Below, in pieces: positions 32,966-43,774 of a stretch of DNA of 64,000 nt (position 1 is the first letter of the stretch; each line of letters opens with the position of its first letter). Both the position numbers and the translations under genes were made by a program. Origin of the DNA: Guillardia theta CCMP2712 (Eukaryota > Cryptophyceae > Pyrenomonadales > Geminigeraceae); assembly GCF_000315625.1 (NCBI RefSeq), contig NW_005434604.1:135643-199642 (forward strand). The letters are read 5' to 3'. The notes under the pieces were generated by a model that worked only from the letters and a program-made list of their open reading frames with translations, had not been told where the DNA came from and did no database searches.

Positions 32966-33846
32966 TCTTTCCCATGCCCATCGACGCTGTTCTTCATCTC
33001 CATTTTCTCATCATTCTGCTTCTCCTCCTTCCTCTCCAGCTCCCCTTCTTCGTCAGGCTTCTTTCTCATCGGCAAATAAATGTAACAACCCAGCACGTCT
33101 CCCTTGGTCAAACTTCTCCCGTACGCCGCCGGCAATCGGGCATGAACGACGGAGCCTTTCTTGGAGCAGTACGCGTAGCCGAAACGATCGTATCCCACAG
33201 GAGCCTGTACGAACGCTCCGCTCCTCGCCCATCCAAGCCTACAGTGACCCTCTACCTGCATGAACCTCTCCTCGATCCATGGCGGATGGAGATCCTCCCG
33301 CACTGTCGCCTCACAGTACCAAGCGCCCTCCCGGATTCCATGGGTCGCACGGATCAGACGGTATCCCTTGCAGCCCGAGACAGTCAAGTTCGAGTCTGCA
33401 AGTCGCAGCTGAGGAGCTCTATCGTAGGGAGAGAGCATGACGCCTCGGGGATCAGGGATGACCGGCGTGAATCGCCATGAAGGAACATTGAAAGGCTGCT
33501 GTAGGGCAAGGTCCCTTTCCACCTGCTCCTCAGGCTTGAGCTTCTTGACGGGTGGTTTCGCTGCAGCCTCCCCATCCCTCCTTGATGAGCGTTTCGCTGT
33601 TTCTCCCTCTCCGTCTTTGATGCTCCTCCTCCTCCTGTCCTCCTCCTCCCCCCTCTTCCTCTTCTTCTCGTCTTCCTCCTTCCCTCCCTTCCTCTCCTCC
33701 TCCCCTCTGTTTCTTCTCCCCTCCAGCTCCTCGATCTTCTTCTTCCTCTCCACTTCTTCTTGCTCCTCCAGATCTCCTTTCCTCCTCAGCACGCTCTTGA
33801 ACAGCGGCAGCCCAGTGCGCGGCCGTCGCTCTAGCGCTGTAGCCAT
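32469..33846 (-). CDS. ASH2: Ash2/Bre2-type SPRY protein (COMPASS H3K4 methyltransferase subunit)
   Basis: Two exons: 33846-32806 and 32684-32469 (about 419 aa). After a Lys/Arg/Glu-rich basic N-terminus comes the characteristic Ash2 SPRY domain: LRLADSNLTVSGCKGYRLIR; THGIREGAWYCEATV; HCRLGWARSGAFVQAPVGYD; GYAYCSKKGSVVHARL; LTKGDVLGCYIYLP; and after the intron VRFYLNGEDLGVAFRDV, then YYPAASVYMGGQVTYNFGP. In animals and fungi Ash2/Bre2 with RbBP5 stimulates the SET1/MLL catalytic subunit to methylate histone H3 Lys4. The insertion between the last SPRY strands (Gln/Glu/Lys-rich, about 33000-32850) is in the place where known Ash2 proteins also vary. No PHD/winged-helix region is present, as in yeast Bre2. 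Confidence 0.9.
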
Positions 33847-33948
33847 GTTTGGCAGCGGGACTGAACTACCCTACCCCACTGTCACGAAACAAGAAATACC
33901 CCCGCATCCTCCTTACGAAATACAATGGCGGGAGATGGGAAGCTTGAG

Positions 33949-34099
33949 GTGATGGGGAGGAGGAGGAGGAGGAGGAGGAGGAGGAGGAGAGGAGGAGGAG
34001 GGAGAGGCGATGATAATGATGATGGTGATGACGATGATGACGATGATGACGATGATGACGATGACGATGATGACGACGACGACGACGACGATGATGATG
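33949..34099. repeat. AGG and GATGAC microsatellites
   Basis: An (AGG)n run at about 33955-34000 is followed by a GATGAT/GATGAC/GACGAC tract to 34099. They occupy the space just upstream of, and touching, the inferred ATG of the LRR coiled-coil gene at 34097. Confidence 0.85.
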
Positions 34100-37000
34100 G
34101 AAGCTTACAATCTGCTTCAGGACGAGCTTATCCGCGAGTTCTCCGGGGAAGATGATATGCGCAAGGCAACACACCCTAGAGATCTAGCAGACAGTTCGAC
34201 CTCTGAGTGACGAGCGACGGCAGGTGGAGCTGCTGGTGCTGAGAGGACTTGGGCTGAAGGATGTCACGGCACTGAAGAACGTCCCCTGCTTGACTAGCCT
34301 GTCGCTCTCGCACAACAGCATTGAAGGCATAGATCTTGCACCCAGTATGTTTGTAGCTCCTCCTGCCTCTGCATCTCCTGGCAGTGAACTTGGCCTTGAC
34401 AGATGCACTCCCGCACCTTGTCGAGATGAACATCAACAACAACATGTTGACCTCGCTATCATGGATACGATGCTGCCCAAAGGCGATCCCAACACAAATC
34501 ATGTTGAACATAAGAGTAGTGATGCTTTTCTGAGCAGATTGAAAAGTTGTATGCTTCTTGCAACAAGATCCAAGGTTGAATCTGAGGCTACCTCATTGTC
34601 GTTCGTTGTCATCACTTATATCATCTTGGGCAGATGTGGATCCTCTTGCAACTTGCGAATCACTAGAGTTTGTAAGTGATGATGTTGTGTGATGAACCTT
34701 TCCCCCTTGACAATCGCCTAGATCGGATTGCATGGAAACAATTTAAAGGATCTCGATTCATGTCTCAAGGTTCGTGGCAATTTGTGCTCTTTCTGATGCG
34801 TTGTCAGTTGTCTAACGATACAACTGGCAGATTTTGAAGGGATTGCCAAGGCTGATCGATCTCGAAATTGACGGCAATGAATGTTCTCTTGTGAGTGGCT
34901 ACAGGTTTTCATCCCCTTGCAGAGATTTATCCTCATCTTTTTCTATCAGACACGTTGTGATCGATCAGTTGCAACAAATCATGCGTCTAGATGGAACATC
35001 GATCCTGTCAGCTGACCGCGAGAACGCCCGGTGAGTAGAGGTCCCCTGTGATACCGTCACCTGCAATGATTTACCACGTCTGCTTCCTCAGGAACATTCT
35101 CAAGTTCAATGAGCGACAGCCCACAGAAGTGAACAGCAACAGGAGCTCACGGAATGAACAGCATGTGAGGTCAGGTTCGCACTGTGAACGAGATGTTGAC
35201 GATCGTCAAGGACGACAACGACAATGGGGATGACAAAGTTTCTTTCTGGACGCATTCCGAAATTGATGTTCCTCCTCCTTCCAGCAGACCCAGCAGGTGA
35301 CATTTGATCAAACCGACCATTGCTGCGGCCAGGATCTGCCTTAGCAACCCTTTGACATCTACCTTAGCGCTCGTCGACCTGCTACCTCTCACCAGAATTC
35401 AGCGCAGTATCGCCTATCAAACACCAACATCTCGACTGAGTGTGTCAGCACCACTCGCGTACTCTGGTTGCTGATTGTGTTTACAGCGCAAAGCAGCTCT
35501 CAAAAGTGCTGGCGGGTGAGAATCTACATGTGAGGGTGTTGTCGACTCTAACAACGGATGCAGCAAAGTCGAGTGAATACCTTCAAGGCCCTCAGAAGAA
35601 GATGATGGCAGGGTTGAACGAAGACGAAAATGCGCAATCAGACTCGCAGATGTTCAAAGTGACGGAGAACGCAAATTTTCTCAACTCGAATCCTATCCTG
35701 TTGGAATATCTTGCTGAGGTGCTTGTGTTTGCGTTCTCTTTCCCCTCCCTGTCTCATCGGGCAACTACAGGCTGCAGCGGGTGAAGAAGAGGAGGAATCT
35801 GTGCCAGAAGATGTAAATCATAAGGAGGGGGGCGAGGCTCAGACAATGCTAGAGAAGAATTTTGTATCCGATGGAATCATGTTTGTCGACTCTTCTGCTC
35901 CTAATGCGAATGGTCACGCTCATCATAATGGTTTCGACGATAACTCAGCAAGTCACTCGATGAGGCATGACAGACCGAGCAGTCGACGAAGGGTAGGGTT
36001 TGCAAATGAGCTCAGAAAGGTGACGTCGGCAATGTCTGCAGTGGAGGCATTTTCAATCGAAGAGATTGTAGAGATGATGAATGTGAGGATCCTCCTTGCA
36101 GATTTCTTGTTTACAATCTCACACAAGTTGTTGAAATCCAGACGGCCAAGCATGCAGATTCTCAATCGCTGGGAGAGATGCTGAGTGAGTTTGCAATGGG
36201 CACAGCGGGTCAATCTCCTCCGCAAACCAATCAGCGACCAACCAACAAGAGTGATGAGATGATCATACGGAGACTTTTGAAGACCATCGAAAAGTTGCAG
36301 GTTGTATTAATGCTTGTGTGAGAGCAAATTTACAGAGTCTGCAGAGCAAGCTTGCATTGCTTGAATCGGGGAGCATGCCTCAAGAGGGAAATGTAAATAT
36401 TGACAGCTTGAAGAAAGAAATTGCCACACTTAAGATAGAGAACACCAACATGTGTGATGTGAAGTTGGAAGAAGGAGAGTGATTTACCCTGTTAGGTATC
36501 ATTTGCAAGAAGAAAATGTTTCTCTCCGAAAGCAGTTGAAAGAAATTCATGAGCGATGGAACGACAACAAATTGTGCGAAGGCCTCTATCCTCCAGTTGG
36601 GGTTTGATGTTTGTCTTGCCAACAGGAGGGAGCAAAATTCGAGGTTGAAGACCCAAGTCAAGCACTACAAGGTCTGACTTGCTTCACTACTCTTGAATGT
36701 TGATCTTCCGATTCCTTCACCGCAACCATCAACTTCCCAATCGCGGCTGACCAAGCTCTGCTTGACTCGAGTTGTACTCAGGCACAGTGTCAACGTCTTC
36801 GAGAAGAATCTGCGAAGTTTGGAAGGCCGATGACATCAGCAGGTGAGAAGATACAATTGGAGATATGAAAGAGGAGAGCCGAACCATAATCGATGCTACG
36901 CTAGTGAGAATGGCAAGGACGATAGAACACAGAGGGAATGAGGAAGAGGAGGAAGAAGGGGGGGGGAGGGGGAGGGTTGAAGGGATGTGAAGGATGACTG

Positions 37001-37463
37001 TTCGTCAGGGGTTCGGGCACGTGAGAGCAGAGAGACAGAGTCACTGCTAGCAGAGGTGACATCCCATCTAGAGCATCTATCTTCTCTTCCATCCTCCTTT
37101 TTCCTCTTCTTCCTCCTCTGCCTCTGCCCCATTGCCACTCAGAAGATATCAGGTGGACGAGTACGACAGCGAGCTCGCCGAGCTTGTTCGACGTAATGTT
37201 GCGATGCTGTCGGAAATCCAGGCAAGGAGATTAAAATGGATGAGGATGAAAAGAAACGCTTGAAAGGAAGAGGAGGGGGGGGGGGCGGGAGGGAAGCGGA
37301 GATAGAGGGAGGAGGTGGGTGGTTGAAGGGAAGTTCAGGAAATAGGGAGGGATGGGAAGGTGTGAGGAAGGTCGAGCTGTGCTGATATGAACGTTCACAG
37401 GAGGACATCCAAGAGCTGCAGTCTGTGCCAGAAAACGAGCATTCCCACGAGAGTTTTGAATGA
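34097..37463 (+). CDS. Leucine-rich-repeat coiled-coil protein
   Basis: N-terminal LRRs read across several short exons: VELLVLRGLGLKDVTALKNV; LTSLSLSHNSIEGIDLAP; ALPHLVEMNINNNMLTSLS; IEKLYASCNKIQDVDPL; FIGLHGNNLKDLDSCL; GLPRLIDLEIDGNECSL. An LRR-cap-like segment follows (YRHVVIDQLQQIMRLDG). The rest is charged and coiled-coil (SLQSKLALLESGS; LQEENVSLRKQLKEIHERW; REQNSRLKTQVKHYK), ending HESFE at 37463. This layout resembles LRR coiled-coil proteins of centrioles, cilia and axonemes (LRRCC1/LRRC-type), a possible but unproven role. The first intron (34166-34223) and the last intron (37222-37400) look GC-AG. An alternative first exon at 33925-33948 is possible. Confidence 0.8.
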
Positions 37464-37949
37464 AATTCATGAGAATTGCTCGTTGGAGAAAATATCTTGC
37501 ATCATAGCGTATTGCTGCTCCTGTTATAGAGCATCAGAACATCTTATATCGTTACCGTGTTGTCCTCTTCTTTCTCCTGTCTCCTCTCATTGGTGCCCTA
37601 TCGTAACACTCTTCCTCCTTTACACGCCACCTCGCTGTGCAAAATCTATGTGTTTTCCACTCCCTTTCCCCTCCCCCTTCTCCCACCTTCCCTCCCCCTT
37701 CGCCTCTCGCCTCTCCTGTGCTTTCTCTTTACATACCAGAACAATCATCTGACGCGTTAGAAGCTCCATGGCGTCCTGAGATGAGGTCAAGCAAGGACAA
37801 GTGCAGAGGAAAGAAGGCGGGGACAGGAGGATGGAGCGAAACGAAGGGTGCGGGGCAGCAGGTAGCGATGGTACTCACTGCAAGAAGTCTCTTCTTCTCC
37901 CTCCTGTACTCAACCGCCAGCTGTTTTTCACCTGGACGGAAGTTTCACG
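37464..37949. other. Intergenic between convergent genes
   Basis: Lies between the 3' end of the LRR coiled-coil gene (+) and the 3' end of the SET gene (-). It contains a pyrimidine-rich stretch (about 37540-37720). No exon or RNA gene recognised. Confidence 0.6.
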
Positions 37950-39984
37950 TCACGAAGAAGAAGTTGCTGCTGGACCCTTGCTAAGCGAGCTGAGAAGAAG
38001 GGTATCCTCCTCCTCTGTGGTCTTCATGCTATGCAGCTGAAGGCGACAGACTTCTTGGATCTTTTGGAGAACTTGACAAGCAATATCAGAGGAGGTGAAG
38101 GGGAGTGAGAGCAAGAAGGCTAAGAAGGGACGATGCAGGAGTTGGGGAGCAAAGTAGATGAGAAGCAAAGGAGTCGTGAGTTACCGGAAGGATCTTGAGT
38201 TGGTTGCCCACTGCCTTTCCCCTAGAACATAATTTCAGGAACAAGCACAGCAAGCAGTCAACAGGAGTGGAGGTCGAAAAGTGAAAAATTGGATGGAATC
38301 ACGAAGAGGTGACTTGATGGTCAGAGGTCACGGGAGAGTAGAGGCTCAGCAAGCAGAGACAGCACTTACTTCACGAAGCAAGTCGCTAACATTCTTCGCG
38401 AAGCCTTCAGCAAAAACGTCAGAGAGTAGGCAATGGTATAAACCTGTTTACTCGCAAAACTCTCATCCAAGAGATCTCTCGTGATGATAGGAGTGACAAT
38501 CACAACATCGTCGCCTGACAATGAATCATTTCTATCTCACTGAAGGATTCAACCTCACCTAGTCTGACATTCAGAACGGATGATAGAAACTTCTTTGAAT
38601 CTGTGATAACAAAAAAATCCTGAAAAAAACAAAAACAAAAACAAAAACAAAAAAAGGGTCATCAGAAGTTCAACAAGCCGTGAGAGAATCAGTGATGAAA
38701 CCTCTGGATTGTCGGGCAAGATGAATCCATAACTTAGAAGGAGCTCATGATTGCTCTTCAATCCTGCAAATGATGACACATCACGGCAAATTCATTGTTC
38801 GTAATATGTTGTACCATAACTTATCTCAACGCTCTGTCCCACTTTGAAATCTTTCTCTGGGTGCGGCATTTTAGTTCACTTCAACATTTCTTATCACCGC
38901 ACCTGCTACGATCTGAAACTCTTGCTTGCTGTTATCATACTTCACGCTAGTCCCTACTTTGACATCAAAGGCAACACAGGACTTGCATGAGGAACCAGAA
39001 ATCAGGGGCAGGTGATTGGCAGAATCTATCATAGGCAACAGGCAAGTCACATCACCGCACCCTTCATCTGTGTGATGGTTCATTCCGCCGCATTACGGCA
39101 CAAGGATCGTTGAATCACCAGAAAAGACAAGATCATCCCCTCCCGTCCTGCTGAATGCAAACGCTCGAGAAAGAACGATCTGCCGATGATGACTTCATGT
39201 CAGTATCCTTCACAAGCTGTAAATCAGACAATTGCAGGACCTCGATGGCCCACAAGAGTCGATCGTAAGTTATCCTAGGAGAGAGACCTTTCTGAATTTC
39301 ATGGAACAATCGTTGAATCTTCCTCCTCCGAGTTTGAATCTGCTCTATCATGTACGGATCTTGCAGCTCTTGGATCGCTTCTTCAGACCATGAGAAAGTA
39401 CTCAGCACTTGTTTCGGCAACACGTCGAAGTAATCTCTCAGTGGCCGAGGATCTTGCTCGGCATGATCGATGGAGTATAGCAAGTAGATTGCAAGCTTTG
39501 CATATGATGGGATTGCCTGCCACATCTCTCCCGTGATGTATTCTTTACACGGACAAGTAGCAGCATCATCTATTTCCAGGATTGCTCTGCGGGGAATGGC
39601 GAGAAGCACCTCACCCCTTTTCACATCCTTCACAAGCCTCAGCTCCAATCCATTATCGCCTCCAATGATATTGATGTTTCTCTTGACTGAAAAATGCTCC
39701 ATGAACCCGTCGAAATTCTTCCCTGCTGTTGATGGCACCTCGTTGAGACTGCTCATCCGAAGTGAAGGACGTGTGCGTGCAGAGAACATGGCTTGCAAGA
39801 CCCCGATCAACCCCATGCGTGAGAACCCAGGGGTCCATCTCCTCCTCTCACTGCGTAGAATTCTTGGCTGGTTCAGCTGGTTTGAAAGTGCTGGATAGCA
39901 CCACAAGGGCCTGCCGCATGGAGAGGCAGGAAACGGGGTACGCGGGCATCCAACAGAATGCGAGTACATGAAAGCCAACGCCAT
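37950..39984 (-). CDS. SET-domain protein methyltransferase, Rubisco-LSMT/SETD3-like
   Basis: The first large exon (39984 to about 39150) encodes an N-terminal extension and SET core 1 (NGLELRLVKDVKRGEVLLAI, then PRRAIL) plus the insert region (YAKLAIYLLYSID; LRDYFDVLP). The catalytic part continues in later exons: CLLPMIDSANH (about 39030), DFKVGQSVEISYG (about 38830) and LKSNHELLLSYGFILPDNPE (about 38780-38730). The C-terminal end (VLQKIQEVCRLQLHSMKT, then TEEEDTLLLSSL, stop at 37950) matches the helical Rubisco-substrate-binding domain that ends in a conserved Thr-x-x-Glu-Asp pattern. Family members methylate Rubisco, aldolases or actin; the substrate here is unknown. Exons between 38640 and 38150 are only partly resolved. 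An (AAAAAC)n tract lies in one intron. Confidence 0.82.
38618..38657. repeat. AAAAAC microsatellite
   Basis: About five AAAAAC units flanked by longer A runs, inside an intron of the SET-domain gene. Confidence 0.8.
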
Positions 39985-40577
39985 GTTGACAATGATATGC
40001 TCTCCTTACGCAAGATGGCTGCTCTCCTCTTTCCCTGCATCATCATCCTTAGTGAACTTTAACAAGGTCGTACGCAACATCTTTCGGCAGGTGCTCCGAT
40101 CTATCAGAACCCCTCCTCTCGTTGTGACAGCACCAGCACCAAAGAATTATCTCGCCTCTCCTCCCCCTCTCTCCTTCCCTCTACTCCCCTCCTCTCTCCT
40201 CCCTCTCATCTCCTCTCATCTCCTCTCCTCTCATCTCATCTCCTTTCCTCTCCTTCCCTCCCTTCTCCTCCCCCTATATCGCGTGCGCGTCCCATCATCT
40301 CCTCCTCTATCCCCTTTTCACCGATCGCCATTGCGATCCGACCCATGGGAATCCGGTAGCCCTCATCCCCCCTCAACCCTAGGGGCGGAATTCGTTGAAA
40401 TGCTTGTGGGAACTGGAGCAGGAGGGAAGGAAAAGGGCGGGGAAGCAAGCGCGATGAAGAGGCAAGTGGTCGGGATACTGACACAAGTGCAACGAAGATG
40501 CAGATGAAGGTCACGATGAAGTCCATTGGTGTCAAGTAAACCCTGGGTGGACTTGTCCCAGTCGTCCTACTCCCTCA
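39985..40577. other. Divergent intergenic region
   Basis: Between the SET gene (-) and the ankyrin/Thr-Pro gene (+). It contains a TCTCC/CCTCTC pyrimidine tract at about 40150-40280. It presumably holds both promoters; no core motif recognised. Confidence 0.55.
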
Positions 40578-42902
40578 ATGGAGTTTTGGAACTTTCCTGC
40601 CAGAATTTTCGTCACCGTCGTGTTGATGGTCTCTGTGGAGGTCGGCCCGTCACCGTATGCCGAGCCAGACCAGAGATCCGCACTTGAGCTTGCGACGATC
40701 GGTAGACGCCTCTGCTACCTGCGGGGAGGCTCAGATGAGTTCTCTCGGATGGAGACCTCGAACATGTCGAGCATGGACCCGGACGCAGCGCAGCGAGTAA
40801 GTTCTGCCAACTTCGAGCCAGCATGCCATGTTGCTGATTCTCTCTGTTCAGGCTGAAAGATCTCCGCCTCTCCGACGAAGTTCACGGGGTTCCAGCAAAG
40901 GGAATAGCAAGAGGGGCCCACGCCCCCTCTCCAGGATCCTGCAGAGTGTGAGCGAACCCGAGCAGGATGGGTTTCGAACTCCCAGCCCAGACAAAAGCTC
41001 CGACATGCAGTCGTCTTCTCTCGTGCCCCAGACTCCACGAACACCCCGAACTCGCAAGACTCCACAGACGCCCAGGACCCCCAGGACGCCCAAGACCCCC
41101 AGGACGCCCAGGACGCCCAGGTCCCAAGCTTCAAGATCTGACTTGGAGTCACAAAGTAGGACGTCATCCACTTCGAAACAAGCGCCATCAAGCACTGCAG
41201 ATGCGCAGAGGAGGCTGGAACTGGAAGCAGGGCTTGCAACGGATCACGAGGAGATTGAGAATCGATACGCGTCTCAGATGGCAAGAATGCTCAAGGGTTT
41301 GAAAGAAGGTTTCAATGAGACGTGGATCATTCCTCCGGATACATTTCCGCGTGAGTTTGACAATGAGCAGGATTACATTGATCACCAGGTAAGCTGCAAA
41401 CAGCGAGTATTTGATCTGCTGATATCTGCAATAGTTCAGAAACTCAGCGGAAGAAGGAAATATCTCGGCTCTCGTTTTCTGGATGAAGCAGGTTTGTGCC
41501 ATCATCTGAGGCAACGGAACTCGCATCGCATTCACGGTTAGATCAAACTTCTCTTGTGCTCACCAATTTCGACCAGGGAGCTCGGATTGACGCCACTGAT
41601 TGTATGAATTACACCGCACTGCAGCTTGCCACCTGTAAAACCTGACTCAACACAACTTTTACGAAAGAACGACTGACATAAGTATCAACCAGGCAACGGA
41701 TATGTTGACATTGTTCGTCGGCTCTTGGATGCTGGCGCCAATCCGAAATTGAAGACTTACTACAGCGGTGCGGGCTGTGATCGTTAAAATGATGAACTAA
41801 CTCAGTTGACAGGTCGAACAGCTCTGGACATGGCAAAAATGTGGGGATTGGACGAAGATGGGAAGATGGGGTCCCATTATGCGGAGGTGTACCTGTGTGC
41901 AGGAGCTGTTTCCGTTCTCATGGCATCCTTCCCAGATAATTGATATGCTGAGAACTGAGGAAAAAGGCACATTATCAATTTTGTCAAGTTTCTCGCAGAG
42001 TTGTTGAAACGCATGCAGTTTACGTGAGGAAAGAAGACATGAAAGAGAGCAAATCGGAGCATCAGATTGTGGATGACATGTATAATACGCTGCTGGTAAC
42101 TTTGTGTCATTCACAACTGAGATCGATTGACGACTGCTTTGAAGCAATGTAGGGACGAGGTAGAAGAAGAGTGGAAGCAACAAGGCAAAGTTCCAGAATC
42201 AGACTCAAATGATCTTCTGATATTCAAGGAGGGAAGGACCAAACCTAAGGAGAAATTCAAAGTGAAGCTTGCAGTTAACCATGACCAACGTGACTGAGAT
42301 GAGTGGTCAGGTGAAAGATGATACAATCATAGACCTCGGTGATGAAGAGTCAGACTTCTTCAAAGGACTCTGGTCACAAAGCTCGGAATCGACTTCTCTT
42401 CCCAAACCAGGAGACTCGGACAGCGATGAGGAGGATAAGGACAAGGTTGAGGGCAAGGACGAGGACGAGGACGAGGACGAGGAGAAAGAGTCCAGCAGCG
42501 AATTCGAGACCTATTACCCGTCGGAGTCCTCGGGCAAGGGGACGTGGAAGTATATTGCGAGACATCCAAGGACTAGACAGAAGTGGTACTTGATGACATG
42601 AGTGTGTTTGTAAGGTCGTGATGGAGATTTACAGCAAGGAGGTGTTTGGAGAGGAGTATTCTGACAATGTTGAAGACCTTATGGATTCTAACTCGTCAAT
42701 TGCTGAAGCCGACATGGTCATTTGCCTCTGTTCTGTTTGGAGTGTCTTCTGACGTTTTGCTGTTGTGGGAGATCAGGGTGGTGGACTGTTTCCAGATGAT
42801 TTGTCGATGGACTCTTCGAACCACAGCGATCCATCAGGTATGGGGGGTCCCGGCGAGCCGAGTACGCCGTCCAATGTCGACGGGTTCTCTTGGAACGTCT
42901 GA
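40578..42902 (+). CDS. Ankyrin-repeat protein with signal peptide and Thr-Pro repeats
   Basis: A signal-like N-terminus (ARIFVTVVLMVSVEVG) is followed by a Ser/Arg-rich region. About 41030-41130 encodes nine or so tandem Thr-Pro-Arg/Lys units (for example TPRTPRTPKTPRTPRTPR). Ankyrin repeats are split over short exons: DATDCMNYTALQLAT (about 41590-41635), GNGYVDIVRRLLDAGANPKLK (41695-41765), GRTALDMAKMWGLDEDG (41815-41880). An acidic Asp/Glu-rich region (about 42310-42510) and a low-complexity end (PDDLSMDSSNHSDPSGMGGP) follow, with stop at 42902. Ankyrin repeats mediate protein binding. The Thr-Pro units are candidate sites for proline-directed kinases. The signal plus basic stretch could target the ER or plastid. 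No enzymatic domain is seen. Confidence 0.75.
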
Positions 42903-43470
42903 GTCTTCAGGGGCGAATCGGTGAACCGTGATCCGTGATCAGACGGTGCCAGTAGTAAGGCACGCCCTTAACTATCAGGCTGTAAGCTATTTGAACATGA
43001 AGTACTGTTGTCTTTTCGGTTGAACCGAGTTAGTTCAGCCACTGAGTGAGAACTCCCGAGTCCGGGGGAAGGAGGGGCAGTGACAGTGCCGCAGTGCTGA
43101 TCCGGGCCGAGATCCAGCGGACTCAGGACCCGGACCGCCGGACTGCGCCCGGCGGGGCCCGTGCCCGGGAAGGCTGAGCCACGGGCCCCGGACAGACTTG
43201 ACGGTACCGTACTATAACTCGGCCTTCGTGAGGCGGGCTCATTAGCCCCAATAAACCTGCACGGGCAAAAGGGATATTCGAGGGGGTAGGGTGGTACAGT
43301 TATAGTACCCCTCTCAATCTAAAAAACTGAATATCAAGGGTGGGTGGAGGGTCCTCCACCCCTCTCTATATTTCATCCCCCCTGCCGGAGATGCAACGGT
43401 CTGTAACGGCGGCGGCGGCGGCGGCGGCAAATGGCGATGCTAGTCATCGGACCCTTCCAGGTAGGGTGTG
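42903..43470. repeat. GC-rich dispersed element, copy C
   Basis: A GC-rich island with CACTGAGTGAG, GGCCCCGG and CCCGGGAAGG words. It includes the block at 43266-43290 shared with copy A (AAAAGGGATAT, then GGGTAGGGTGGTAC) and a short GGC trinucleotide run (about 43410-43430). No exon found. It lies directly downstream of the ankyrin gene stop. Confidence 0.5.
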
Positions 43471-43774
43471 AAATGAGAGGAGGAAGGAAAGTGAGCATGA
43501 GAAAGTGAAGTGATTATGACTGCTCAACCTGATGGCATGTTGATTGTGTCCAAAAGCGCCGCAATGCCAGGCTGAGGGGTTGCGAGCGTCGTTACGCTGA
43601 TTGTTGCGCCCCCTACATGGTGATCTGTTGGGGGTTGAATAATCGCGTGGGATGGTGATAGAGTATGGTTGATTGATATTTCAAGCAAGTTCTATCAAAA
43701 TCAAGTGCTTTCTGTGTATATATGCATAACGGATATTGGATCCATAAAGTTTTAGGCTGGCGCCATACTTTCTC

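Noticed and set aside
34010-34210. Met/Thr/Asp-repeat ORF as a distinct gene
   Set aside because: The repeat part is a GATGAC microsatellite; only the 3' end (EAYNLLQDELIREF...) is coding and belongs to the LRR gene.
43380-43440. CRISPR-like or coding GGC repeat
   Set aside because: A simple trinucleotide run inside a GC-rich island; no spacer structure and no ORF with family support.
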